Source: Trissonchulus latispiculum (lineage: Eukaryota > Nematoda > Enoplea > Enoplida > Ironidae). Taken from it: a DNA stretch of 64,000 bases. Where the stretch lies: contig JASAND010013454.1 of the NCBI GenBank assembly GCA_030248195.1, forward strand, positions 20,241-84,240, written 5' to 3'. The position numbers were made by a program, and so were the translations under genes. Below, in pieces: positions 9,994 through 22,261 of this stretch (positions within the stretch are counted from its first letter, which is position 1; each line of letters starts with the position of its first letter). The notes under the pieces are model-generated. The model saw nothing but the letters and a program-made list of their open reading frames with translations, had not been told where the DNA came from and did not search any database.

Positions 9994-11462
9994 TTTACGT
10001 AGGCATAAGGAGTATAATTTACATATATGTAATAATTAAAATTTGTTGCAAAGCTGGTATTAGATAGATGAGGTGGTAAGTTTGCGTGTAAAGCGCCAGG
10101 AGGACCTCAAATGAAGTATACCTAGTTTACCTTTTTGTCTATATTTGACCTTGTAAAAATAATATTGTTATCCTGATTTCTCATAGGTATGTTATCATTA
10201 CCCTACGGAATTTTCCATCTGGGCTTGGGAGCGAAACGCCCAATACAGGCAGACCACTGTATGTCTGGCGTTGTATATATTCGACAGAAAATTTATAGAA
10301 TAAGGATTATTTACGGATGCATTAATAATAATAATGTATTACATACATATTCAAAACTTGTTACTTGTGATTGTAAAGCAATGGATTCGTGATCAGTTGG
10401 ACCTTTAGTTGAAAATGTTTTGTGCTTTCATTTTGAAACTATGCTAACATAACGGATAAGTATCAATAATTAATTTTGAATGAATTATTCTCTCTGCTAA
10501 GTATAGCTTTGTTATAATTTGTGATCATTAGTAGTTATTTCTATATTTGTTTCGTGTGCTCCGCTCTCCAAAACTGTGAAGGTATGAGAGGGAACAGAAG
10601 GTAAAGCAAGTTATGTCAAACTTAGTGAAGCATACCTAAAACAGTCTTATTGAGTGCTGCTGGGGGGCTTCCAATGAATATGAAATGATGGCCTTTGGAC
10701 TCTCCAAGAGTGGAAAACCAATTATTAGAACCAACTATGGGACCCCAATACCTTTAGTACATACTTAGTTAGATAGGTGCAGAGGTACACATGTAGGGTG
10801 TAGGGGAATGCTGTAGTTTTAGGTCAACAACTATGAGGTTACTGGGGCGACCGATCTCTCAAAGAATGCATGGGATTCCAATTATGCATGCTCCATGGCA
10901 TACCAATAGTTCGACCTGCCACCTTAGCTTCGTCTAACTAACTTGCCTACCATACCACCAGAACTAGACCTCCTGTGTAGCTTAATAGTTGTTGTCAACT
11001 TTGGTTTCCTGTACACACTAGATTAGCTTCATGGTTTTCTACCTACAGCGGGAGCGGAGGAAGTTATATGTCAAAAATTGGTGTACATAATTCCGCAATA
11101 CCTTTTTGGATATCATAGTGATGGTGAAGAAATTCTAAATCTAAATCTAAATATAGGGTCAGCTTTAAATACTCTGTGAGAAAACCTTATTTAGGATAAA
11201 ATTACTGTTTAGTAAGTAAAATTTAAAACGTAAATTAAAGTAAATAGATAAATAAATAAATAAATAAATGCAAATTGTGATCTGATCCTCTACAGTCCTG
11301 GTCAGAAATACTTTCTTATTTTCGCGAATATTCGCAGTTTTGTGAAGACATTCGACACCAAAAATTTTGATGAAAGTTCGCGAAGGGGCGAATGCAAAGT
11401 CCTTTGTGCATTCGCAGTGTTTCTGACAGATGCCAAAACAAGCAGTATGGTGCCTGCTGCTT
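9994..11462. other. Intergenic, no gene seen
   Basis: AT-rich sequence downstream of the BTB gene. It holds short TAAA/AATA runs (about 11245-11270) and no ORF or recognisable repeat that I can support. Confidence 0.4.
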
Positions 11463-11748
11463 TTGTAAGGGAAGTAGGCATAGGAAATATTGATAAGCCT
11501 GCAATGGGAGTTCAGCTGATGGTCCCGTGGTGTAGTGGTTTAGCATGTCTGACTCTAGAGCAGAAGGGCCGTGGTTCGATCCCCGGCGGGACCAATTCTT
11601 TACTTTCAATGGTGAGTGAAAAGCTGAACCTCCCTCTTCCCTTCTCTCTTCTAGGTCCTGGTTTCGTGGGTACGAGGGTGCCTGACGCCTCCCGTTCGGG
11701 CTTGTCCTTGGTTTCTTCCTGATCCGCCAGCCCTGGTAGAAGCGTTAC
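11463..11748 (+). mobile_element. tRNA-derived SINE, copy 1
   Basis: A repeat in three parts: a head (GGCATAGGAAA.ATTGATAAGCCTG), a tRNA-like core with RNA polymerase III boxes, and a tail beginning AATTCTTTACTTTCAATGG and ending CCCTGGTAGAAGCG. The same three parts recur at 17220-17495 and 17734-18018 on the opposite strand, and the head plus half core at 37423-37650. The tail contains TGACGCCTCCCGTTCGGGC. The tRNA core lies inside the unit, not at its 5' end. Confidence 0.8.
11521..11593 (+). tRNA. tRNA-like core of SINE, anticodon CTA (probable pseudo-tRNA)
   Basis: 73 nt with a perfect seven-base acceptor stem (GGTCCCG / CGGGACC) followed by A. The A box TGGTGTAGTGG and B box GGTTCGATCCC are intact. 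The anticodon arm TCTGA-CTCTAGA-GCAGA gives anticodon CTA, which would read UAG. The T stem is imperfect and the D loop has one extra T. The overall pattern is nearest to Gln/Glu-type tRNAs. Because it sits inside a SINE and sibling copies have other anticodon loops, it is most likely not an aminoacylated tRNA. Confidence 0.5.
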
Positions 11749-12684
11749 ACTTTAACTTAATTGCTAGTAACCATAGGTCGACTAGTCCATTTCACCTCTG
11801 TGTAGGAAAGAGTTTTAAATAGACAGCTGTGCAGTAAAGGTACGTTTAAGCTTAACCCTTTGACAGGTATGTAATTATTAATGTCCTGCTGTGAGAAAGA
11901 AGACTTGCGAGGGAAAGTTATTTCTGACCGGGACTGTAGTTGGCAAGCTGTGGGCCTTGTGCAAAAGGTTTCACTTTTTCAGCTTGGGTGAGTTGGGTGA
12001 GCAAAAAGCGCAACTTCTTGCGATCTGATCATTTAGTTGGCAAGCTGCGGTCCTTGTGCATAATTCACAGGATTAAGCAGCACATTTTCATGAGAGGGAG
12101 GAACTAAACCAGGGCTCCCCCAGATACCAAGTAAACGATTGGTATTTTGATTTGTTAAGAGTGGCCTACCCTAGAGAAGTTTGTAGAGGTCTAGTTTACA
12201 AACCAAGACCATTCCTTAGTTTGGGCAAAGAGTGGCACATCCTACCTAGAGCAATAGTGATTGCTTGCGCCAGCATTGGACGCGTCGCAGACATTGGACT
12301 CGTTTTGGGCTGCTTGATCTGCTAATTCAAATATAGTAAAATCTTTCGCTTTAGAGAAACAGGATTTTTGAGTTTTATTATTTGAAGTGGAGAAACAAAC
12401 TAATTTATTCGTAGATATGAAATCTCTTGGTTCTTCTCGGTTCTATTTTGGGAATCAAAATATTCAAGAAAATCGGAATTAACGAAATCGATACCAAAAT
12501 TGTTGCCATGATTTAACTCGACATGGTCAAAAAATAACCACACCAATCTTTAGCTCGGTCAGTCAAGCTTGGGTGCTTTAGAGGATGTCAAGGAGGGAGG
12601 AAACTTAGAAGACCTCCTAAACCCGTTTCAAGATATCTTTCCAAAGCTAACGTCCCGCTTTCCCCTACCTTTGGAGGTATGTGA
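11749..12684. other. Intergenic with half-MITE relic
   Basis: No gene. At about 12440-12560 a degenerate half copy of the 21668-22253 MITE family is visible (AACGAAATCGATA, then CTCGACATGGTC and TTTAGCTCGGTCAG). Confidence 0.4.
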
Positions 12685-12987
12685 GGGACAGGTTCAAAAA
12701 TAAAAGCGTATATACGTAATTTTTGATACGCTTTAATTGGAAACGTATATACGCTTTCTGATGCGATTTTTTTGTCTAAAGTCATTGAAGCTCGGTGATT
12801 TGAAGTTCTTTTTCGTGATAAAAACCTGAGTTTTTGTGGGGGGCGGGGGGGGCGAAAAAAGCTAAAAAAGAAAATTTAACATACAGCCACAATGTCTGCA
12901 ACCAGGAAGATTTGGAAAATACGCTTTCAAGGCGTATAAATGAAACGTATATACGTTTTCATGGAGAAATAATTTTGAACCAGTCCC
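12685..12987. mobile_element. MITE with GGGACAGGTTCAAAA ends
   Basis: Inverted ends GGGACAGGTTCAAAA (12685) and its counterpart TTTTGAACCAGTCCC (12973-12987). Inside, ACGTATATACG-type words recur in inverted order. Flanks TGA and TAA suggest a three-base TNA duplication as in PIF/Harbinger elements, but this is weak. Confidence 0.5.
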
Positions 12988-15900
12988 TAAGTTAGGAGTG
13001 GTAGATGGAACTCCTTTATTAGGCTTATAGGAGAAGATGAGATCCGGACCGCCCTTTTAGGCCCGACCGGCTCGGCCCTGATGAAATTTTTGTCCCCACG
13101 CGGTCCTGATAGTTGGTTTGGTTACATATGTAACTTTATGCAGCCAAAAGTGCATTGCAGTCCCCCACCAAACAACCATCTGCAAGTAAAGTTTTGTACA
13201 TATACTATTAACAAGCAAGATTTTATGCAAAAGGTTAAGTTTTCGCTGGATGGACATTTTCCGTAACTGTAAACCTGCTGCGCAGCTAAATTATTTATAA
13301 CGGAGAACTTACTTGTTTACTACAAAAAACTAAAGCGTGCAAAATGTCTGAATGAAATTGTCTGAATACGAATAGATAATAACTGTTCATATTATTGTTA
13401 AGTAATTGTTAAGCGATATTTGACGAATTTGGTTTCATATTGTGAATTAAGTTTCATACAGATATTATTAAGTATACTTTTCTTAGCTGTTTCTTGTCTA
13501 AAGTCTCCGCTGAACTGATAAATTATTCGAAGCTCAACTAGGAGTCATCAATCTAAATAACGAATGAATTGTCCGACTTTGAAATTGCCATTGTGGAACG
13601 AGCATATATGCGTAAATACTGCATGAATCAGAAACTTTTGATTCTTTGAAAAGAAAGCAAGATTTCACACACAAAGCATACTGGCCTAATCTTAAAGCAC
13701 TGCTCACACGCATTTATATAGAAATGCATCTTTATCAAGTAAGCTGCGTGTGAAGGTCCTGGCCGAGCAAACATAAGAGACCTGCTGCGCTGAGGCGCAG
13801 CAGGAAAAACGTCAACTAATTGTTGGTATCGTTATGGATTACTTTCATATTTTAGTACAGTTGGAGTTGAGTAGCTTACAATTCGTTCAGACATGTAATC
13901 AGTCTTCATGAATTATGGACACTGCATGTTGTGGCTGCGACGTCGGATTAGGGTCAGAATTTTAAGTACCCTTAGTTTAACAGGTCTGCGAACTCTTAAG
14001 GACTCCGGACGATTGGATCTATTAGAAGGTAAAACTACATTCTCAGAAATAAAAGTACATACAGGGTGGAGGCGGACTAACAAATTGGACACACTTTGCT
14101 AAACACGTAAACGATGCCACCTTGAACACCTTTTAACATAGTGACTTGAATTGGAAGTCATATACTTAAAAGTCCCTCTGCTATTCGATTCTGTCAAACC
14201 AGGCATTGATCTGTATTTAAATTTGGTAAATTGTAGTAAAATTTGATTTCAAATTTATCAATTTCATCCTTTAGAAGGTTGCATCTCTGATAGGTTTTGG
14301 TTGCTTTAAACGGTCAGAATATCTGAAAAAGAGAAAAAATATATAGTATAACAAACTTATATTCAGTTTTAACAATATCTACCTAATATCCTTGTATGTA
14401 GCATATATGCACGTCATCATGTCTGCATACTATATATACATTTTTGAACGTCTTAGCCTTAATCCATAAATTTCCCAATGGTACATTAAACTACATTCGG
14501 ACTGCAGCATTGCAGCTGGAGACTATTTTAGTTCTAGTTTACTACATAATATATTGCGTGTAGCCTATGTAAACATAATTTTTAAACTTATTCGTTCTCG
14601 TTGTAATCAAAAGGTAATTATGCTTCATACCCAGTGATAACCAAGGACTGCGGCAGACAGACCCAGCAGATATGAACATTTATGACACAAATATCTGACC
14701 GTCTGTTTGGTAAATGCAGTTTTCTTTTGCAGTTAATTTTTTCTTCGAAAAGATAATTCAGTTAAAAATAGAATTTTCCACAAGGATTATAACAGTAGAT
14801 TGTTTTTTCATAACAGGATGTTAGAGTTAACTTGTCCGTAACGGATGCCACAAACGTCTAGAAGTAGGGTTATTCTACAAGATGTTTTGAACTTTTGTGT
14901 ACATGTATTCTGACAGAGAAAAAACAATTTTAAAATTTTCAAAATTCAATCGCTCGTGAAATTAAAGTAAAGAATGGAACGTTTCATAATTCAGTTTTTG
15001 CGTGGGGTTTTAAACACGAAGACGAGCATAACCCTAAACTGATAACCTACATAACAAGGCAACGATGGCGGGTTTAAAGTTAAGTTAACATAAATTTTGT
15101 TAGACCGGTTGGCATGGACCTATTCAGAAGTACATTTCAAAAACTTTTTCTCCCTATCGAATGAAAATTGTTGTTTATTCCGCGCGCGCTCTCGCACTCT
15201 CAACTTTAGTAAAACTGGATATTGGAACGTTAAATGTACAAAGGCCATAGTTCAATTTGATCTACGTGTGTACAGAAATGAAGAGTAAAACGAGGATACG
15301 TATTTTATGGGTTGCTGTTGATGATGAATATAGTTTTTGACAAAAATCCGGTTTCTTAGTCAAACCCCCGTTTTTGACGATTCGCGATGTTTTTTGTTTG
15401 TGGATGTGCAAAGGTCGTCTGACATGGGGACAACTCTTCTATTTATACCGTTTTCACTACTACTGCTGTTGCGGTGTTGTTGTTGTTGCTGCTGCTATTA
15501 CTGCTGTTAACTTATACAAAATCTAATTAATTTATTTGACATGATATGATATCACTATCGATGTTTTTAAAACGGCGAGGTGAGGCTGTTGAAATGTTTA
15601 TGTTTCATATTTTTAGTTCTTTGTGTTTGTTCGCCCCTTGCCCGTCCTTTTCTGTGGGAGAGTGCAAGAGTGCATAAATGTCAACTAACAAAATGAAGCC
15701 AACACTAGATAGGCTCTCATTTGAGGACTAAAATGTCCGCACAGTAAATTCCGAAAATTAATAAGTCGACAGCCAATTTGGCATTTGTATTGACTTCGCA
15801 CCAGCACCTAGTAAACATTTTTGTTTACGTTTTAAGATTTCAAGTACACTACACTGTACATAAACTGTTGGCTTAAAAAATCCTGGTAAATTCCTCAGCG

Positions 15901-17219
15901 TATTAGTTTACGATTAACATCTAAAATTTGTTTTCAGTACAGAAACATTCTATAAGAGATTCCACTGGTTAATTATGTTCGTAGATGTATTTTTCGTAGT
16001 TTCGAAGTCTCATTTTTTAATTACTATCTCTATTGCAGCAACGAATAAATCCGTTTGAGATATAATTAATTTTCATGAGTATACTATGTACGACACTCGC
16101 TAACGGCAGCTCACTATCATGGTCACGCTAGCATATACTACCACATCGAGTTCTATTTTCAACGGCAGCTTTGTAATATTGGTTTCTCAAATTTTTTATC
16201 GAAAATTATTCAATTTCTACGTTTTAGCTTAATAAACCAAAAGTGTTATTTCTAAATTTCTCTCACTCAGTGTAAGCCTCGGAATCATTTGTTAGAAACA
16301 TTTGTCTCTCTTCTGTTCCACAAGATGTGAAGAACTGGTTGTTGAAGGTTTCCACAGAAGTCGACCTTTTGTTCTAAAACACAGTTCTACGCCTTTTACA
16401 GTACAGCCGTCGTAGTGCAGAAAACGGTACAATGTCAACATCTTCTGATTGTATTAAAGCCAAGCGTGACTATTATTACATGTGGTGTCACGACTTTATT
16501 CAGAAATAAGCTTTATTCGCCAAAACAAGAGTTTTGTTGAGACTACCTTTCCTGGCAGAAAATGGTAGGAAAACGCTAAAAAATGAGCTGTTACTGAAAA
16601 GTGTTACCTGACTAGGCTTTTTAGTATTATCCAACTTTTACCTATTTCAGAAGCAGGGCGTCATCTTTCTACCATATTCTTGCTTAACATTAAATGTTTT
16701 GAAGGTTATTATTGTTACTTCAAGCTTAATGCAGAATTTCTGAAACCTGACTTGTTTTAAGATTTTTCTTCCATACTGGTTGGACTTATAGGATGCGACA
16801 TGAGAAATACAGTAGGTAGATAGTTAAAGATTTTTAGCCAATCAAAATTACTAGATAATGATTTTTGATCAGAGGCTAGAGTTAGTTTTTGTAACAAATT
16901 ATGTTTGTGATTAGATTGATAAATCAGATGTAACGTTTTCGGGCACGCTGAACTATAATCGAATGACTCAACAGGAAAAGATCAACCGTAGGTTGACTTC
17001 GCGCAAGGGGAGCTTCCAAATAAAATGTTTCGAACAGGAGAATGGAGGTTTGTAATGTACACTGCACATACTTAAAAAATTAGAAATTTCTAAGGTGCTC
17101 ATTCCTCAGGTCCAACTAATACGAAACTAGGATAACTCTAATGGGATTTACGTAATCGTGTTCCAAGCATGTCATGTACCTAATCGAGACAGGCAATTGG
17201 GCATATATACAACGGTGTA
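12988..17219. other. Intergenic, no gene seen
   Basis: About 4.2 kb without an ORF or splice pattern I can support. A short fragment at 13033-13085 resembles the GGCCCG-rich element family of 51651-52458. Otherwise low-complexity AT-rich sequence, with a small GTTGTTGTTG/CTGCTGCTG patch near 15460-15505. Confidence 0.4.
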
Positions 17220-17495
17220 GCGCTTCTACCAGGGCTGGTGGACCAAGAAGAGACCGAGGACAAGCCCGAACGGGAGGCGCCAGACACCTTCGTACCCGCG
17301 AAACCAAGACCTAGAAAAGAGAAAGGAAGAGGGAGGTTCAGCCTTTCACTCACCATTGAAAGTAAAGAATTGGTTCCGCCGGGAATCGAACCATGGCCCT
17401 TCTACTCCGGAGCAGACATGCCAACCACTTCACCACGGGACCATCAGCAGGCTTATCAGTCTTTCCTATGCCCGCTTCGCTTACATCTGCCCCGG
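17220..17495 (-). mobile_element. tRNA-derived SINE, copy 2
   Basis: Inverted relative to copy 1, with tail at the low-coordinate side and head ending near 17495. The tRNA-like core is 17372-17442 (minus), with acceptor ends GGTCCCG and CGGAACC (one mismatch), intact B box GGTTCGATTCC and an anticodon arm one base shorter than copy 1. Confidence 0.75.
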
Positions 17496-17733
17496 GGTTC
17501 AATTAAGACGCGTCCCGCGGCTTACTCAACTCGGAATCGAACCGAGGGCGCATCCAGCACAGGGCATTCTGAGCCCAAGGGACCCGTGCTCCCCTCACAC
17601 ACGTTCAGATCCCTTTAGATCCAACCAACCAGAAGCAACTACGGGGGACAGGAACCTGGATCGTTGGGACTTCACCCTACCAGCGGAGCTGGGTCATGGA
17701 GACTTTCACCCTGCCAGACAGCCTCACCACACG
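17496..17733 (-). repeat. Second tRNA-like repeat between two SINE copies
   Basis: Read on the minus strand, CTCGGTTCGATTCCGAG at about 17530-17546 is a T-arm/B-box hairpin, preceded by GGGCTCAGAATGCCCTG. The piece looks like a different tRNA-derived head followed by non-repetitive sequence. No complete tRNA fold can be drawn. Confidence 0.4.
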
Positions 17734-18018
17734 TAACGCTTCTACCAGGACTGGTGGTCCAGGAAGAAACCGAGGACAAGCCCGAACGGGAGGCGCCAGG
17801 CACCCTCGTACCCACGAAACCAGGACATAGAAGAGAGAAGGGAAGAGGGAGGTTCAGCCTTTCACTCACCATTGAAAGTAAAGAATTAGGTCCGCCGGGG
17901 AGAAAACCACAGCCCTTCTACTCCGGAGCAGACATGCCAACCACTACACCACCGGACCATCAACTGAACTCCCATAACAGGCTTATCAATCTTTCTTATG
18001 CCTGCTTCCCTTACAACG
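17734..18018 (-). mobile_element. tRNA-derived SINE, copy 3
   Basis: Same orientation as copy 2. The core at 17889-17958 is decayed: the B box reads GGTTTTCTCCC and the acceptor GGTCCGG. Head GGCATAAGAAAGATTGATAAGCCTG and tail CCTGGTAGAAGCG are both present. Confidence 0.75.
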
Positions 18019-19646
18019 GTAACTGCATGATGCTGAATCTTTTCCAAAGCTTCGTATCAGTTGATAAGAATTGAACTTTTCAAATCCTGATAACTTTGAG
18101 TTTAAGGTTAACTGGCGTAAGCTAGCTTTATGCTTACGAATGAGCATGAGATGACCTGTATAGAAGTTAGGGTACTGTTTTGCTAGAACATGGTATGGTC
18201 TCCCTTTGGATTTTGACTTAGGAGAACTTAGCCTAGTAGCACAACGTCAAGTCAAGCTCCATATTCAGTCCGTTATAGTCTATATCTAATAACTGTTAAA
18301 TAACGATTTAAATATTGTTGATACAAACTCAAGAGTCGACAGTCTATAATCTTACATAAATCATTGTATAAATACATAATATACACGGCATAACGAATGT
18401 TCCGACCAAAATAACCGTTCCCTGTTCAGGCGAGGTCGAAATTTATTACTCCTTCCGCTTCTTCTGGAATAAGATAACTAACAAATGATCAAATTGCAGA
18501 GACTCCCTCCCCAAACGGGCAGAGAAAGAAAAGACAGGATTTCTGCCGTCCCAATTGCGGAGAATTTTACTATAGAAACTAATGCGAAACCATATGTACA
18601 GTAGTCCTTTACTCGATCTCATCCGCTTTTTGGATTAAAAGGGGGACTGGACTTTTCTGTACCTCACTTTTTGCTATATAGCTCTTCCCTAAATTTGAAA
18701 AAAGATTTATCCGCTTCCAAATCGTGAGTCATTCTTATTCTTATGTGATTAGTAGTTAGGATAGGAACTCTTGGTCAACTCACATGTTAACGGTTTTAAG
18801 GTGATGATTCCCTTTGGTCACATAAAGTTTGCACCATTATTACTCATTCATTACTTGGAGTTAAGAAGCCATTTTTATATCAAAATGTAGCTTGACATTT
18901 TCTCTTTTTAATGAAAACAGTAAACCCAACTTTAGTTCTCGGAAGTTATTTTGCTGCATTTTCGAAGTAATTTAATCTTCCAGATTTTTTGCAGACTAAA
19001 GTAAATTTTTTCGTGAGACATCGGTTAGGATCTCTTTAACTTTATCCCCCCCCAAAAAAGAGTTGGTCAACTTCAACGGCTTATTGCAAGTGATCAACAG
19101 AGCTTTAGAGCATGATTTCTACATCTTTGGAATGCTCGAGATGTGCTCTATTTAATGGTCTAAGGCAGTTTGCTGTAGCTTACAATTTGCACCCAAACTT
19201 GACCTAAAGTACGCAGATATAGATATATAGTCTGACATTTTGTAGGTCTGCGTTGCCACAGCTCCATGTTATTTCCCAAAAATGCGAATTTCCGGAATTT
19301 TGCTGGGAGAAATCTTTGCGCCAGAGGAAGCTCTAAATCGGGGCAGACCTAACCAGGATGAACTGGTATCGTTCGAAATGTCTTGTCTGTGATTTGTAGG
19401 AAGCAAAATTTTTAATTAGGCCTTACGGCTTCCAGAATATTTCATCAAAATTACTGACCCCCAGTTTTGAATGTTGCATGCAAACCAGTTAAATTTGGCT
19501 GTTCTCAAACTTAAAAAATTAATTTTAAAAATAAAATAAATTAAAATTCTACTTCCTACAAATCTCGGGTCGAGATCGTATTTATAATATAATCTGGACG
19601 TTGAACTACTCAGTTTTGTCGTTGAGCGGAACCGTGTGATCAGCCC
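18019..19646. other. Intergenic, no gene seen
   Basis: AT-rich sequence with no supported ORF, RNA or repeat. Confidence 0.4.
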
Positions 19647-19654
19647 CGTCCACC

Positions 19655-20052
19655 CAGGGTTTTTTTTGGTTTTCGGATTTGCGTCAACCTTGCGTCCCGC
19701 TAAATTTAAGTTGCGTCCCGTTAAGAAATTTTGCGTCCAGACAGAAATCTTGTTGAGTCCCAGACTTGAAATATTTTAGTGCAAAAATTGTATTATTTAT
19801 AAAAATTTCGATAATTTCTTTAGTGCAAAGCTATTTAGACTATTTAGAAAGCTGATGCTACTTAACGGTAATGCACGATTACAGGATTACCTACCAAGAA
19901 TATAGATGCGTCCAACATACACGACGGGGGGTCTGGGGGGCGGAGCCCCCCCAGAAGTTGAAGAATTTTTTGAAATTACAGAATAATCCGTAATGGAAAT
20001 GTGTAAAAAGATTTTATTTGGCGTCTGTTGCAGAACTTAGTAATTTTCGATA

Positions 20053-20105
<53 letters not shown>

Positions 20106-21185
20106 TATTGACACACATTATTCCGATATTTAAATGTTAGTTAAACTAATTAAAGTATTAAAAATTTATGAAATATTTAGGAATATCGTTGAGAGGAAAG
20201 GTAGCAAACATAAAAACATACATTCGGTTTCGCAAACTTTGACAACTGGTGATCCTTAATAGCAGGATTATTGCAAATGAGCACCGGGGGGTCTGGGGGC
20301 GGAGCCCCCCAGAAGTTGGAGATTTTTCGAAATTACGGATTAAATCCGTTGTGGAAATGTTTAAAAAGATTATTTGGCAACTGTTACATCTATTTTAACT
20401 AAAGCTCCTAACGCTAATGCATTTTTTGTGTTAATTGCATCTGTGAATTCTTGAATTTTGAATAAAGTCAGTATAAAGTCAATAGAGAAGCGTGTATGCT
20501 CCGTGCAGCGTTATTCAACTACAAAACAGTGAAGCATTTGTAATTACTATTAACGTTAGTTAAATTGATAGTGAATTGCTCGCACATAGGTCTTTTGTAT
20601 TTGAAAATTTCAGAAAAATGGTAATCTTGCATTATTTTAAGTTGCCATTTGTGTATTTTTTGCGAAAAACATTTTTTTAGAAGAACCAAAAAATTTGGAT
20701 ATTCTGCTTCCGCTACAGTTACAAATTTTGTTAATTTCGGGGTTTTACTTTAGTACATACTAATCTTGATCCTGCCTGACCTGTTGAATGAGAACAATAT
20801 AAATGTATATAAATGCACCTAGTAATCTCTATGTATTTATTGACGTGAAATTCATGAGTTCGAAAATATCTGATATATATATGGATGCAGGTGGACAACA
20901 ACTTACAAATAACATTGAGTAACATTGAGACATGACTTTGCACCTTGGCATTCCATGACAAAGTGGGAAACATCGGGGGTCTGGGGGCGGAGCCCCCAGG
21001 ACCCGAAGAAATTTTAGGAAAAAACGGAAAAATTGGTACTGGAAACATTTAAAGTTTTTACTCTTACAAAAGTGAATTTTCTCCCGAAATAATGTTGCGT
21101 CTAGCTTGCGTCCCGCTAAAATTTCATTGCGTCCAGATAAGAAACTTTGCGTCCAGACGCACATCTGGACGCAAAAAAAATCCTG
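19655..21185. mobile_element. Non-autonomous hAT-like element, 1.53 kb
   Basis: Ends CAGGGTTTTTTTTGG and CGCAAAAAAAATCCTG are imperfect inverted repeats of hAT type (CAGGG...). A perfect 8-bp TSD, CGTCCACC, lies at 19647-19654 and 21186-21193; eight bases is the hAT length. Inside, the words TTGCGTCCCGCTAAA and TTTGCGTCCAGA occur in direct orientation near both ends. A GC-rich hairpin motif (GGTCTGGGGGCGGAGCCCCC) occurs three times in the same orientation, starting near 19928, 20287 and 20978. No transposase remains. Confidence 0.8.
20050..20100. repeat. (TA)n microsatellite
   Basis: About 50 bp of alternating T and A inside the hAT-like element. Confidence 0.95.
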
Positions 21186-21667
21186 CGTCCACCCCATCAT
21201 TGCCAGGTGCAAAATTATGAGAGCAGCTTCTTAAGTTTTCTACAAGATTGTTCGGATCTCTTGAACTTTATGACCACAAGGTGTTAACATGTTCCACTTT
21301 GAACTTATTTATTTACTGATTGCTACGATAAACATTATTAGTTGATTTTTACATTATTCGAAAGCTCTAAAGATGCTATAGTCGAAGATGTAAAGCATTT
21401 GGTCAAATATTGTTTCGTTGATAAGTTACTATGAAAATTTGCAGATTCTCAAATTTTCATTACCTTTTAAAGTAATTAATTTTTCCGCACCGCATGATAA
21501 AACCAATTACTTATACCGTTGTATAGAGCACGTCTAGTGCTTTCGAATGATATAAGTACAACTAATCAATAATCATCGTAGCAATCAGTAACTATAAGTT
21601 TAAAGTAGATCATATTGACATCTCGTGTTTGTGGCCATAAAGTCCAAGAGATCCGATTACGGACGGA

Positions 21668-22253
21668 GGACCTTTTCAGGATAACCCCCCCAGATCCAGA
21701 TTCCGCAAAACTTGACCAAATGAGCTGAAATTTGGTATGGGTATGTTTTCAACCACGCTGAGTTCAATTATCGCAAGATTTTTCGATTTCACGAAATTTG
21801 ATTTTTTCGATTCGTAAAGGGGGCCAAGGGGAACTGAAAAATTTTTTGTCAACGATTTTGTTGAAAAGGTGTATTCAAGGGTTTTCGGGGTCGCAGAACA
21901 CGAATCTGAAATTTCGATTCAGCTTTTCGTTAGCTTAGTTTAAGCTAAAGTTTTAAGCTTAGGATGTAAGCTTATACTGAGCTAACGAAAAGCTGAATAG
22001 AAAAACTGATTTTAGATTCGTGTTCTACGACCCCGTAAACCCCTGAATACAATTTTCAGCAAAATTGACTACGAAATTTTTTTGATTCCCCTTGGTTCCC
22101 TCCTTACGAATCGAAAAAAATTGAATTTCGCGAAATCGATAAATTTTGCGATATTTGAACTCAGCGTGGTCGAAAACATACCCATACCAAATTTTAGCTC
22201 ATTTGGTCAAGATCTGTGGGATCTGGGCCTGGGGGGTTATCCTGAAAAGATCC
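21668..22253. mobile_element. Palindromic MITE with GGACCTTTTCAGGATAACC ends
   Basis: Inverted ends GGACCTTTTCAGGATAACC and GGTTATCCTGAAAAGATCC. Flanks CGGACGGA (21660-21667) and CTGACGGA (22254-22261) match at 7 of 8 bases. The arms are long imperfect inverted repeats holding conserved words such as ATTTTGCGATATTTGAACTC and TTTAGCTCATTTGGTC, which explain the ORF at 22082-22360. Relatives: 12440-12560, 35230-35800, 47503-47817 (ends only), 50000-50245 and 52495-53080. Confidence 0.75.
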
Positions 22254-22261
22254 CTGACGGA

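Noticed and set aside
9956..10392. Possible second gene after the BTB gene (67-residue ORF at 10189)
   Set aside because: No domain, weak composition and no splice support.
17238..18074. ORFs of 126-136 residues
   Set aside because: They lie inside SINE copies and follow the tRNA-derived sequence.
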